Assembly (NCBI GenBank): GCA_029785375.1
Contig: JAFLZV010000003.1
Coordinates: forward strand, 41,518-105,517
DNA: 64,000 nt
DNA from: Nitrososphaerota archaeon
GTDB lineage: Archaea > Thermoproteota > Nitrososphaeria > Nitrososphaerales > Gagatemarchaeaceae
Direction: 5' to 3'
The position numbers were made by a program, and so were the translations under genes. The notes beneath the pieces are model-generated. The model searched no databases. It had not been told where the DNA came from and saw only the letters and a list, made by a program, of their open reading frames with translations. Positions 39,903-50,041 of the stretch are shown piece by piece (within the stretch, counting starts at the first letter, position 1; each line of letters opens with the position of its first letter).

Positions 39903-40420
39903 GGCAGACACAGCGCTTTTCCTTACCACGGACAGACACATAGGCACCGAACGGGGTCGGAGGGAGACTCCCGCGAGGGGCTCTTCCCCCGGCGTCCCAC
40001 CACCTGCTCTCGATAACGGTTTCCGCTCCCCTACCTCGTCAACGACCGGAGGCCCTTAGCCCGCGGGCGTGCGCTTTGGGGACAACTCTGCTAGATCATC
40101 CCGTCCGGGCCGGTGCCCCCCGACGGGGAGCGCTCCACGCTTCGCAACATTCTCTGCCTGGGAGCGTCCCAGGGGCCGGTCTTCAGCTATCGCCGGCGGA
40201 GGAGAGCGGACGCTCCCGACCGGTCAGACCGGAGGGAACTCTATGGTCCTGCCACATTTTCAGATGCGCTGATACAAGCCCGGGTGGCAGGCTCCCCGAC
40301 CCCGAAGGAACCTCCACCCTCCCTGAGCAAGACCGGAGCGCCAGCTCTGGGAGCGGTTCGTCCCGCCGGAAGGACGGCCACCTCCTGGTCAATCGAGCGG
40401 GCCGACTCGGAGGTACCTCT

Positions 40421-42550
40421 TCAGTTTCCTTTAAGACGATACACGACGCTGTCGTTGTCTCCCCCTAGGTTGATATCGACTCCATGACGCATCAGGTAAC
40501 CCCCGCCCAGACTCACTTTGCCCGGTTCGATTCCGTAGCGCAAGGAATGGCGAAGCCCTTCCAGCCTAACCGTCGTCTTGGCCGAGGCCTTGCTCAGCAC
40601 GTGGGAAAAGGCGAAAAGGACCGCTTCCGTGGAGTCCCGACTCACGAACTCCCTGACGCAAATGCCATCCAGCGAAGGGGGAGCCAGTCTGTACAGGTCG
40701 CCATTCTGGACCACTTTCCTGATTGATTTGTAGAACTGCACCTTCCTCTTGGCGAGCTCGAACTCCTCCTTGTTCCACCCCCGAATGTCGAGGCTCATTG
40801 AGAGAGTACCCATCATGGCAAAATCGAACCTGTAGCCCAGGGAGACCTCCCTCCCTGTCAGGCCGTTCGTGGACCCGCCAACGCAGAGGAGCATCGTCTT
40901 GGGGGCGTACGCCATCGTGAACCCCTCGTGGGTGAAGAGCACCTCAGTCGGATCGGTGTTGTCGCTCCCGGCGAAGTGGTCGAACCTCTGGAGCGCGCCC
41001 AAGTCTATCCTCCCCCCGCCCCCCGAGCATCCCTCGAACAGGACCCCCGGGTGCCTGGACCTCAGGCGGTCTAGGATTTCGTAAAGCGCGTCGACATGCC
41101 TTACCCATACCTCCTGCTCTCTTCCACGGGGGGCCCTCTGCCAACCCGGCTCCGAGAAGTACCGGTTCATGTCCCACTTCACGTATTCTATGTTGTTGTC
41201 TCCGATGAGTTCGTCCATTGATTTCAGCACGTAGTCCGCGACCTCTGCGTCGCACAGATTCAGGACCAGCTGGCTTCTCATCTCAGTCCTCTTCCTGTTC
41301 GGGAAGTGATAGACCCAGTCGGGGTGGGCCTGGTAAAGCTGGCTCTTGGGGTTGACCATCTCCGGCTCCACCCAGATACCAAACTTCATCCCCATGCTGT
41401 TGACAGACTTCACCAGGGGGGTGAGCCCATGCGGAAACTTCTCCGGGTCTGGAACCCAGTCTCCCAAACCTCCTGTGCTGTCCTTCCTACCCTTGAACCA
41501 ACCGTCGTCCACCACGAAACATTCGGCCCCGAGCCTGGATGACAGCCTTGCGAGCTGCAGGGCTCTCCTTTCGTCCACATCGAAGACCGTGGCCTCCCAT
41601 GTGTTGAATATCACGGGTCTGACTGAACTTGCAAACCTCCGAGGCAACAGATTCCCGACTTCGAACCTATGCAGCTTTCTGCTGGCCTCTCCGAAGCCTC
41701 GGGAGGAGTAACCCGCAATGAAAGGAGGGGTCCTGAAGCATTCACCTGGTCGAAGTAGATACGAGAAGTCGAAGTCGTTGACTCCCCCGACCAGCGTCAG
41801 CTGCTGATACGTGTCCTGTTCGGCTACAATTTTCCAGCTCCCACTCCAAGCCAGACAGCCGAACCACACGCCTCCCTTCGCCTCATCCGCGTCCCCCCTG
41901 TCCACGAAGAAGACCGGATTCGCCTGGTGGCTTGTTGTCCCTTTCCTGCTTTCTATGACCTTCTTTCCAGGCGTGAGGATGTCCCGTTCCAACCGCATCT
42001 CCCTCCCCCACGCCCCGGCTAGGTGTGTCAGCCTCCAGTCTCTCCCCGACGGCAGATACCATGCAGCCGACAGCACGCTCTCGATACGCATTGGATGCCT
42101 GCCCACGTTGAGCACCTCCGCGTGTTTTGCCAGCAGGTCGTATCCGTCGTACAACTTGTAGTGGAGCCTCACCTTAAGGCCGTAAGCCTCGTCGCCAAGC
42201 TCTGCCACAACGTCAGATCTTGACTTCCCACAGGAAACTTCTAGGAACGCGAGGTCGCAGTCCCTTACCCTGTCGTTGTATCTCACCTTGAGGCATGCTT
42301 CCCGGTAATGTGGTCCCCCCCAGGCAGGGTACTCTTCCCTCAGCATCTTGCTCTGGAGCTCGAAGGGGTATCGCATCCCGGCCGGCCTGGCGAAGTCTGT
42401 CTCGTCGTCGATTCGAGAACCCCAGTAGATGTTAGCCAGTTGGCCGCTGTCGGAGAGGCCCATGACATACGACATGCCTTCGGAGTTGAGAGACCAGACT
42501 CTCCCCTTTCGCTCGGCATATGGCCGCGGACTCAGCCGTCGGGTGGGCAT
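40421..42550 (-). CDS. Alpha-galactosidase, GH36 family
   Basis: ECFVVDDGWFKGRKDSTGGLGDWVPDPEKFPHGL, GIWVEPEMVNPKSQLYQAHPDWV, EYVKWDMNRYFSEPG (nucleophile), EGCSGGGGRIDLGAL...FAGSDNTD (acid/base region). Confidence 0.95.
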   Translation of the reverse strand: MPTRRLSPRPYAERKGRVWSLNSEGMSYVMGLSDSGQLANIYWGSRIDDETDFARPAGMRYPFELQSKMLREEYPAWGGPHYREACLKVRYNDRVRDCDLAFLEVSCGKSRSDVVAELGDEAYGLKVRLHYKLYDGYDLLAKHAEVLNVGRHPMRIESVLSAAWYLPSGRDWRLTHLAGAWGREMRLERDILTPGKKVIESRKGTTSHQANPVFFVDRGDADEAKGGVWFGCLAWSGSWKIVAEQDTYQQLTLVGGVNDFDFSYLLRPGECFRTPPFIAGYSSRGFGEASRKLHRFEVGNLLPRRFASSVRPVIFNTWEATVFDVDERRALQLARLSSRLGAECFVVDDGWFKGRKDSTGGLGDWVPDPEKFPHGLTPLVKSVNSMGMKFGIWVEPEMVNPKSQLYQAHPDWVYHFPNRKRTEMRSQLVLNLCDAEVADYVLKSMDELIGDNNIEYVKWDMNRYFSEPGWQRAPRGREQEVWVRHVDALYEILDRLRSRHPGVLFEGCSGGGGRIDLGALQRFDHFAGSDNTDPTEVLFTHEGFTMAYAPKTMLLCVGGSTNGLTGREVSLGYRFDFAMMGTLSMSLDIRGWNKEEFELAKRKVQFYKSIRKVVQNGDLYRLAPPSLDGICVREFVSRDSTEAVLFAFSHVLSKASAKTTVRLEGLRHSLRYGIEPGKVSLGGGYLMRHGVDINLGGDNDSVVYRLKGN

Positions 42551-42935
42551 CTCGCGCCCACCGCTGAGTCACCAGTTATAAGAGGATGGCAACGGTCTGC
42601 GCATGAGACCATGGGCCGCGCCTTATGGCGACCGGGGCGAATAGGAAGCCGGCTGCGCGTAAGGCTCTCAGGGTGGCGTGTTGAGACGGGACACATGTGA
42701 AATCACGCCGTTCGAGAGCGATGAGATAATGAAAGACGGCCAGTCGCCACCAAGACTTCGGCAGAGTCTGTTTCCGGATTATCTCTCGACTCGCCCCCGA
42801 TGCCGTCCCCCTCCCGGCTCGACCTTCATCTGGCCTTTCCACAGGCGATTGCTTTCAGCTAGGCGGAGGACAGGAAGGGCTTCCTTTCATTCCGATGGAG
42901 TGGGGCGTACAAACGGAGGGCCTTGTCCTCAGGCG

Positions 42936-42945
42936 TGTTTATCTT
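42936..42945 (+). promoter_or_regulatory. TATA-like TGTTTATCTT, identical to 39105-39114
   Basis: Same 10-mer at a similar distance upstream of the start codon (ATG 42963). Confidence 0.4.
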
Positions 42946-42962
42946 CGAAGGAATGCCGGCCT

Positions 42963-44096
42963 ATGGGGTTGGGGGGCAAGCCTTTCGGGAGGACGGAGTG
43001 GATGAAAAAGAAAATCGATGGCGGGGCGTATGAGTCTTCGTCAGTCTTCGACGTGGACGGGGACGGGCGCCTGGACGTAGTCTGCGGGGCCTACTGGTAC
43101 GAGAACCCACGATGGCAGAAGCACAAGGTCTGCGATGTCAGGGCCTTCGGGGAGTACTATGACGACCTTTGCAACATACCGATGGACGTGGACGGGGACG
43201 GATACACCGATTTCGTCACAGGAGGGTGGTGGGGTAAGGAGTTAGTTTGGCGCTGTAACCCCGGGGGAGCAGAGAAGGAGTGGGAGACCCACTCCATAGA
43301 CGGTTGTGGATCCATCGAGACGGCGAGGGCCTGGGACGTTGATGGGGACGGGGGACTCGAGGTAGTCCCGAACACTCCTGATGGCGCGCTCCGCGTGTAC
43401 AAGCTCACGAGGGACGGAAATGGGAGGGGTAAAGGGACATTCAGCCGCCATCTTCTATGGGACGGCCCCTCAGGACATGGGTTGGGGTTCGGAGACATCG
43501 ACGGAGACGGGAGAGGAGAATTCGTCCTCGGGAACGGATGGCTCGAACCTCCGAAGGGACCTCTGGAAGGCAGGTGGGCCTTCACCCCGTTCGGGTTCGA
43601 TATGGGGAGGGCCAGCGTCCCGATCGTGGTGTCCGACATTGACGGGGACGACGCTGCCGAGATGGTAGTTGGGCAGGCGCACGGTTACGGGCTCGACTAT
43701 TACAAGAAGAAATCGGGTTCCTCCGGCCCCTGGGTGAAGCACTCCATTGACCCCTACCACTCCCAGTATCATGAACTGGCCCTCGCAGATGTGGACGGGG
43801 ACGGCGCGGCGGAGATCCTGACGGGAAACAGGTACAGGGCGCACTGCGGAAACGATCCAGGTGAGACGGAGGTCGTGGGGCTATATTCATTCAAGTGGAA
43901 CGGCGAGTCATTCACCAAGCAAGTGATCGACCACGGGACGGTCCCTTCGGCGTCAGGGACAGGCATCCAGATGTCTGTGTCTGACCTGGACGGGGACGGG
44001 CGCCTGGACATTGTGGCACCGGGAAAGGAAGGTCTCTACATGTTTCAGAACCTTGGAACGGAAGGCACGGGTCGGACGAAGAGCAGGGGAGGGTGA
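42963..44096 (+). CDS. FG-GAP/VCBS-repeat beta-propeller protein with about seven DxDGDG-type calcium loops
   Basis: DVDGDGRLD, DVDGDGYTD, DVDGDGGLE, DIDGDGRGE, DIDGDDAAE, DVDGDGAAE, DLDGDGRLD. No hydrophobic leader after the likely ATG 42963. Confidence 0.85.
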   Translation: MGLGGKPFGRTEWMKKKIDGGAYESSSVFDVDGDGRLDVVCGAYWYENPRWQKHKVCDVRAFGEYYDDLCNIPMDVDGDGYTDFVTGGWWGKELVWRCNPGGAEKEWETHSIDGCGSIETARAWDVDGDGGLEVVPNTPDGALRVYKLTRDGNGRGKGTFSRHLLWDGPSGHGLGFGDIDGDGRGEFVLGNGWLEPPKGPLEGRWAFTPFGFDMGRASVPIVVSDIDGDDAAEMVVGQAHGYGLDYYKKKSGSSGPWVKHSIDPYHSQYHELALADVDGDGAAEILTGNRYRAHCGNDPGETEVVGLYSFKWNGESFTKQVIDHGTVPSASGTGIQMSVSDLDGDGRLDIVAPGKEGLYMFQNLGTEGTGRTKSRGG

Positions 44097-45163
44097 TTCG
44101 CGTGCCGAGGGTGAAAGTAGGGTTCGTCGGGGTGGGGAGGATGGGTCAGAGCGCCCACTTACGGAACTATGCGGCGCTTCCCGGCTGCGAGGTGGTGGCT
44201 ATCGCTGAGCTAAGGCCAGAGCTGGCAAAGGCCGTGGCCTCGAAGTACGGCGTTCCGCGGGTCTACCGGACCCACATGGAGATGCTCGCGTCGGAAGAGC
44301 TCGATGCCATCGTTGCGCCCCAGCAATATCTTAACCACTGGGCGCTCATCCCGGAACTCCTGAAAGCAGGGCTCCCCCTGTTCGTCGAGAAGCCACTGGC
44401 AGGCTCGGTCGACGCGGCGCGGAAGCTAACCAGCGAATTGGGGCGGAGCAGGTCCTGGGTGATGGTAGGCTATCACAAACGGAGTGACCCCGCAGTAGTC
44501 CGAATGAAGGAGGAGGTGGAGAGCTGGGTGAAGAGCGCGGAAGCAGGGAGTATGACCTACGTAAGGATAACGATGCCACCAGGGGACTGGATAGCAGGGG
44601 GGTTCGATGACCTGGTCAGGACCCAAGAAGAGCCGCCTGAGTTGGAAAGGGAACCGCTACCGGCGGATATGGACGGGAAGACATACAAGGAGTTCCAGTC
44701 CTTCATCAACTACTACATCCACCAGGTCAACCTCCTTAGGCACCTCCTTGGTGAGAGCTATGACGTGGAATACGCGGACCAGTCGATGCGGCTTCTCGTC
44801 GCAAGGAGCAAAAGCGGCGTTCCAGCGACCATAGAGATGCGTCCATACTCGACTTCCCTCGGATGGCAGGAGTCGGCCTTCGTCTCTTTCGATCACGGGT
44901 GGATCAGGGCCGACCTCCCTCCCCCACTCGCGAGGGGGGTGCCCGGCTCCGTGACGATTTTCAGAGATTTCGCGGGCGTCCCTCCTTACACCCTCACCCC
45001 GGAGCTGCCCCCCATCGACGCGATGCGCAATCAGGCCGCGAACTTCATAGAGGCCGTAGATGGGAAGTCCAGGCCGCGTTGTGAAGCCTCGGAAGCGTTG
45101 GAAGACCTAGTGGTAGCGAAGGACTACTTCAGAAGGCTGAAGACGCGCAATCAGGTCGGATGA
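44093..45163 (+). CDS. Gfo/Idh/MocA family oxidoreductase
   Basis: VKVGFVGVGRMGQSAHLRNYAALPGCEVVAIAELRPELA, LPLFVEKPLAGSVDAARKL, INYYIHQVNLLRHLLGE. 4-nt overlap with the upstream gene. Confidence 0.93.
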   Translation: MIRVPRVKVGFVGVGRMGQSAHLRNYAALPGCEVVAIAELRPELAKAVASKYGVPRVYRTHMEMLASEELDAIVAPQQYLNHWALIPELLKAGLPLFVEKPLAGSVDAARKLTSELGRSRSWVMVGYHKRSDPAVVRMKEEVESWVKSAEAGSMTYVRITMPPGDWIAGGFDDLVRTQEEPPELEREPLPADMDGKTYKEFQSFINYYIHQVNLLRHLLGESYDVEYADQSMRLLVARSKSGVPATIEMRPYSTSLGWQESAFVSFDHGWIRADLPPPLARGVPGSVTIFRDFAGVPPYTLTPELPPIDAMRNQAANFIEAVDGKSRPRCEASEALEDLVVAKDYFRRLKTRNQVG

Positions 45164-45399
45164 CCGGAGAGGTGAAAACGGGCCTGAGGAGAGACCAGGT
45201 TCATCATAGACCCCCACGTCAAATCCTTTGCAGTCGAGCGGACTACACCTCTGAGAGAGGGATGCGTCACCATCTGCTCTGAGATAGGCTCCGAAGGGGA
45301 GCGCAAGAAAGGGTGGGGCGTTGTCTCCGCGGTCGTTACGCCATATGCGAGGACGCCTTGTCATCATTTATTACGGGACGTGCCGGTACCTAGCGTGGC

Positions 45400-46563
45400 A
45401 TGAAAGCAACGCCTGTTCTCCTTCCGTATGGTTCGCCGGTCCCTGACCTGAAGGGAGGGGTGGCTACCCCTAACCTCGTCTACGACCCTGTCAGGGACAA
45501 GAAATGGATGGTTTTCACAGGATGGTCCGACCCCAAGGGGCTGAAGCGAGAGTGCTACGTGGCGGCGATGGACGACGCCATGAACGTCGACCTGAAGACG
45601 TGCAAGAAGATACTCCCCATGAACTTCCCTGTTGAGACGAACTATACGAATAACACAGTCCGCTGCGCCTTCAACCAGGCTAGGGACGAATACTACGTCA
45701 CATCATCCCATGGCCCGAAGATCATACTCACCGTCTTCGACGGGAGGTGGGAGAGGAAGGGGCACAAAGAGCTCCTGGACTTCGGCAAGGTCAAAGACGC
45801 TGGGTTCCCCGTGAGGCCGTTCGGGGTCTACGGCGCCGGCTCCTCTGCCCTCGGGGTGTCGCCGAACCTCGCGTCTGACGCAGTCGATGTCTACATGGTC
45901 AGAGATTTCGATGATGTCTCGAAAGCCAAGGCGGAGAACCTCGGAGAGGTGGCCCGCTGGGGGAAAGGGAACGACGTGATAGACCTTGTGACCGTGCCTA
46001 GGTTCCAGATCTTCGTCGAGCACGACACCCCGTCGAAGTGGGCGCTGCAGACATACGTCGGACCTACGCCAGACGAAGTGACAGCCAACGACTACTCTAG
46101 CATCGCCACCCTGGGAGCGTCAATCATGCCCCTGCTCGGGCTGGACGACAGTTTCGTCCAGATAGGTCACCCCCACTACACCACCCTCCCAGACGGGCGG
46201 CCCAAGATGTTGGTAGCAGCGTTTAGGGACTCTTGGAGTACCCAGCGAGACACGTCGAAGGAGGGGTACCATCATGAAATCTGGTCGGTCGGTGTGAAGA
46301 CGAGCGTATTCGACCCTAGGTCATACCCAGAGCTGAAGGGCTCGTTCGCAGGGACCAAGAGCAAATGGTACTATGTCGCCGGGGGAAGGAAGCTTCTCGT
46401 CCATGCTAGCGCCCCCGGGACTCTGGAGTCGGTCCTGTCACTTTCAGACGACCCTGCCGCGAATGATATCACGAAGGGATTGAACGTGATAGATTCCCCT
46501 GCGACTTGGGTCAGGCTCTCGTTCTCAAGCACGGAACGCGCTACTTTGGTCGTGCGTCACTGA
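45400..46563 (+). CDS. Predicted five-bladed beta-propeller glycosidase-like protein (GH43/32/130-like fold), family unassigned
   Basis: TPNLVYDPVRDKKWMVFTGWSDPKGLKRECYVAAMDD, NQARDEYYVTSSHGPKIILTVFDG, and C-terminal KMLVAAFRDSWSTQ...HHEIWSVGV resemble beta-propeller GH blades. Confidence 0.45.
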   Translation: MKATPVLLPYGSPVPDLKGGVATPNLVYDPVRDKKWMVFTGWSDPKGLKRECYVAAMDDAMNVDLKTCKKILPMNFPVETNYTNNTVRCAFNQARDEYYVTSSHGPKIILTVFDGRWERKGHKELLDFGKVKDAGFPVRPFGVYGAGSSALGVSPNLASDAVDVYMVRDFDDVSKAKAENLGEVARWGKGNDVIDLVTVPRFQIFVEHDTPSKWALQTYVGPTPDEVTANDYSSIATLGASIMPLLGLDDSFVQIGHPHYTTLPDGRPKMLVAAFRDSWSTQRDTSKEGYHHEIWSVGVKTSVFDPRSYPELKGSFAGTKSKWYYVAGGRKLLVHASAPGTLESVLSLSDDPAANDITKGLNVIDSPATWVRLSFSSTERATLVVRH

Positions 46564-46713
46564 GTGTCCCTCTAGGTCGACAGAAGAGGAAGGAGAGCGA
46601 GGAGCAGCCGAGGAGGAAGTATTGAACGACACCATCCGTCGACGGTCCTGGGTATCGGGGCGATGATACGTTATCCGCCATTTACGTGGCCCCCTGTGCA
46701 CGCACATTAGGCG

Positions 46714-47748
46714 TCAGGACTCGAGCAGAATCTTCGAGAAGGGGGACCCCCGCACGAGCTCCGCGAAGGCTTCCCCGCCCTTGGCGAGCTCCCTGACAAC
46801 CATCCACCCTCCTGAAGTGTCAAGAAGGTTCCCGGACAACATGACGCCTCGCCGGAAGTCATCGTCCGCATAGGAGAAAGACCCCTTGACCGCTATTTCA
46901 CTTCTGACCACCACGTTCCCGGGGAGAATGGTGTCATTCTCGTGGAGGCCGATGAAGACTACGGTCCCGCCTCTTCGCACGCTCTCTATGGCGAGCCTTC
47001 TTGTCTGCCCGTGCCCTACCGCATCGATTACTCTTTCGAACCCCCCGTTGGCCAGCCTTTTCAACGAAGTGTCCGCGTCCTTCCCCGAAGTGTCTACGAC
47101 ATCGGTAGCACCCCACCATCTCTTCGCTCCGTCGAGGCGTCTCCCGTTCACGTCGGCGACCGCAACTTCAGAAGCGCCGCTGGCCGCTAGTACCCGGGCG
47201 CACATGAGCCCGATTACCCCCGCCCCCATGACCAGGGCCCTGTCCCCCACCCTGACGCCGGAGTGCCGGACCGCCCTGATGGCGCATGCCAAGGGTTCAA
47301 CGAGGGCCCCTCTAACGGGGTCGGTGACTGGATAGGACGCCGTCGCTGGGACGTTCACGTAGTCAGCGAACGACCCGGGGACCTGAATCCCTATGACCTT
47401 ACGGTCAAGGCAGAGCTGCCGGTCACCGGCGAGGCAGTAACTGCACTTTCCGCAGGAGAGTAGGGGGTTCACCGTCACCAACCTCCCGGCCATCCCGTCG
47501 GGGACACCCTTCCCCACGTCCCGCACCGTCCCGGAGAACTCATGCCCCATTACGAGCGGGGGTTTGCGCAGGTCGTTCTCTCCGAGATACCCCGACAGGT
47601 CGGAGCCGCAAATCCCTGTATGGCTCACCTCTATGGTCACCCATCCTTCAGGCGGCCCTTCCTTGACGACATCTCGGAGCTCCATCCTGCGGATGCCTAC
47701 CCACACCAAGGCCCTCAAATCGAAAGCGCCAAGGGGCAGTCGGTACAT
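46714..47748 (-). CDS. Zinc-dependent medium-chain alcohol/sugar dehydrogenase
   Basis: HTGICGSDLSGYLG, VMGHEFSGTVRDVGKGVPDGMAG, NPLLSCGKCSYCLAGDRQLC. Start probably internal (MELRDVV region). Confidence 0.9.
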   Translation of the reverse strand: MYRLPLGAFDLRALVWVGIRRMELRDVVKEGPPEGWVTIEVSHTGICGSDLSGYLGENDLRKPPLVMGHEFSGTVRDVGKGVPDGMAGRLVTVNPLLSCGKCSYCLAGDRQLCLDRKVIGIQVPGSFADYVNVPATASYPVTDPVRGALVEPLACAIRAVRHSGVRVGDRALVMGAGVIGLMCARVLAASGASEVAVADVNGRRLDGAKRWWGATDVVDTSGKDADTSLKRLANGGFERVIDAVGHGQTRRLAIESVRRGGTVVFIGLHENDTILPGNVVVRSEIAVKGSFSYADDDFRRGVMLSGNLLDTSGGWMVVRELAKGGEAFAELVRGSPFSKILLES

Positions 47749-47790
47749 CCTTTAATCCTTCACCCCTCCACGGGGGCAGCGAGAGGTTCG

Positions 47791-48999
47791 ATAGTCACGA
47801 GGAAGATAACTGAAGTGCGGGCGTATTACTCTAGTGGAGGGGGAGGGGACTATCACGACCAAGACAACAGGCACTGGATAGTCGGTAAGATTTCGACCCC
47901 CATGTCGAGGTATCCCGAGTACAGGGCGACCAGGAAGTCGTGGGGGATCGACGTCCTCGGAACCCTTGTCGTCGAGGTCGAATCGGACGACGGGACCACC
48001 GGGTTAGGGGTGAGTACGGGTGGATTCCCCGCTGCCTGGATTGTCGAGAACCACCTATCTCGGTTCCTGCTGGGCAAGCGCCCTGACCAGACAGAACTGA
48101 TATGGAACCAGATGTTCCTCTCGACGGCATACTACGGGCGGAAGGGGCTCGTGATGAATGCGATATCTGCGGTTGACCTGGCCCTCTGGGACCTCCTCGG
48201 CAAGCAGCGAAGCGAACCGGTCTGTGAGATGATTGGAGGAACGGTCAGGGAGGAGATGCCCATGTACGCGACGGGGCCCCGCCCTGACCTAGCTAAGAAG
48301 ATGGGATTCGTGGGGGGAAAGCTTCCGCTGATACACTCTCCCGCAGAAGGGGAGGAGGGTTTCAAGAAGAACGTATCAGCCTTCCAGGAGATGAGAAACC
48401 GAGTGGGGGAGGAATTCATGTTGATGTACGACTGCTGGATGAGCCTCGACCTGCCATACGCCAAGAAGCTTTCCCACAGGCTGGCCCCCGAAGGACTGAA
48501 GTGGATAGAGGAGTGCTTCCTCCCAGATTACTACTCCGATTACGCAGAGCTGAGGCGCTCCGTCCCTCCGGGGGTTCTTGTTGCGACCGGGGAACACGAA
48601 TACACGAGATATGGTTTCGCGCAGTTGCTCGAGACGGGAGGGGCGGACGTCATCCAGCCGGACGTGACCTGGTGCGGTGGCCTCACCGAGCTCCTCAAGA
48701 TCGCTTCCCTGGCCGACTCCAGGAGGGTCTTGACCATCCCTCACGGGTCAAGCGTGTACAGCTACCACTTCGTGATGACGAGGGAGAACACCCCTTTCGC
48801 TGAGTTTCTCATGATGGCCCCGGATGCGGCTTCTGTCGTACCGATGTTCCACCCCCTGCTCTTAGACGAACCCGTCCCGCAGGGGGGGAAGGTCAGACTC
48901 ACCCGAAAGCCAGGGTTCGGAGTCAGGCTGAACAAGGCCATCGAACTTGAAAGGATGAAGATGGACACCAGCAAGAGGGGGACTGAGCGTCGCCGTTGA
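47791..48999 (+). CDS. rhmD: L-rhamnonate dehydratase (RhmD-like, enolase superfamily)
   Basis: GGGGDYHDQDNRHWIVGKISTPMSRYPEYRATRKSWGIDVLGTLVVEVESDDGTTGLGVST, YATGPRPDLAKKMGFVGGKLP, DCWMSLDLPYAKKLSH, WIEECFLPD, GEHEYTRYGF, PHGSSVYSYHFVMT align along their length with E. coli RhmD as recalled. Start uncertain. Confidence 0.88.
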   Translation: MVTRKITEVRAYYSSGGGGDYHDQDNRHWIVGKISTPMSRYPEYRATRKSWGIDVLGTLVVEVESDDGTTGLGVSTGGFPAAWIVENHLSRFLLGKRPDQTELIWNQMFLSTAYYGRKGLVMNAISAVDLALWDLLGKQRSEPVCEMIGGTVREEMPMYATGPRPDLAKKMGFVGGKLPLIHSPAEGEEGFKKNVSAFQEMRNRVGEEFMLMYDCWMSLDLPYAKKLSHRLAPEGLKWIEECFLPDYYSDYAELRRSVPPGVLVATGEHEYTRYGFAQLLETGGADVIQPDVTWCGGLTELLKIASLADSRRVLTIPHGSSVYSYHFVMTRENTPFAEFLMMAPDAASVVPMFHPLLLDEPVPQGGKVRLTRKPGFGVRLNKAIELERMKMDTSKRGTERRR

Positions 49000-50039
49000 C
49001 GGTCAAGTCTAAATCGATGGCTGTGGTGGAAGCCGGGAAGCCGCTCATGCCCATGGAAATCGAGGTCACAGAGCCCGGAGAGGGTGACCGGGGGGTCGTA
49101 TTGAAGATGGGCGGGGCTGGGATGTGCAGGACAGACCTCAGACTCTGGCGGGGAAAGGAGCCAAGACCTGGATACGTCCTGCCTTTCGTCCTCGGCCATG
49201 AAAACGCAGGCGTGGTATACGAAACGGGGGGTGGAGTCGAGGCATTCAAGAGAGGGGACAAGGTCGTGGTCTATGCTGTCTGGGGGGACCTGACCTGCAG
49301 GTACTGCAGACAGGGTTATGTGATGCTGTGCAAGAACCAGAAAATCCCGGGGCAGTCATACTACTACGGTGGGTATGCCGAATACATGTATGTCCCAGAC
49401 TCATCCTTCCTGGTCGGTGCGGGTGACATCGACCTCGCTGAAGCGGCGCCGTTAGCCGACGCCGGGGTGACCTCCTATTCGGCGGTGAAGAAGGCATTGA
49501 GCAAGACGGAACCAGGTTCTCTCCTGATACTCTACGGCGTCGGGGGGTTGGCTGGCTACGCCATCCAGCTTGTTAAGGCGCTCGCCCCGGCTTCGAAGAT
49601 CGTTGCAGTATCAAGACGGAAGGAAAAACTGGAATGGGCCATGGAGCTCGGGGCTGACGAAGGAATCACCCCCGAGAAGCTGAGGGAGACCGTGGATAGG
49701 GAAACGCATGGAGAGGGGGCGGGGGCAGCGGTCGACTTCGTCGGGACCGCGGAGTCGACAATGAACATAGAGAAGATTCTGGAAGGGGGAGGATGCATAA
49801 TAGAGGTCGGCATGGAAGGCGAGAACCTGGTGATGCCTACTTTCGGGACCACTGTCTGGGAGCACGAGCTCATCGGCAGCAACTACGGCACCATCGAAGA
49901 GCTCGCCGCTGTCACAAAGATGGCAGCCGACGGGAAGATAAACTCCTACATCGTCAAGAAACGGCTATCTGACGTCAACGAAGCAATTGAAGGCCTCGAC
50001 CGGGGGGAGGTCCTTGGTCGTTACGTGCTTGTTCCTTAG
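48996..50039 (+). CDS. Zinc-dependent alcohol dehydrogenase (MDR family)
   Basis: GGAGMCRTDLRLWRG, FVLGHENAGVVYETG, CRYCRQGYVMLCKNQKIPG, LILYGVGGLAGYAIQLVK. 4-nt overlap with rhmD. Confidence 0.9.
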   Translation: MTVKSKSMAVVEAGKPLMPMEIEVTEPGEGDRGVVLKMGGAGMCRTDLRLWRGKEPRPGYVLPFVLGHENAGVVYETGGGVEAFKRGDKVVVYAVWGDLTCRYCRQGYVMLCKNQKIPGQSYYYGGYAEYMYVPDSSFLVGAGDIDLAEAAPLADAGVTSYSAVKKALSKTEPGSLLILYGVGGLAGYAIQLVKALAPASKIVAVSRRKEKLEWAMELGADEGITPEKLRETVDRETHGEGAGAAVDFVGTAESTMNIEKILEGGGCIIEVGMEGENLVMPTFGTTVWEHELIGSNYGTIEELAAVTKMAADGKINSYIVKKRLSDVNEAIEGLDRGEVLGRYVLVP

Positions 50040-50041
50040 AG

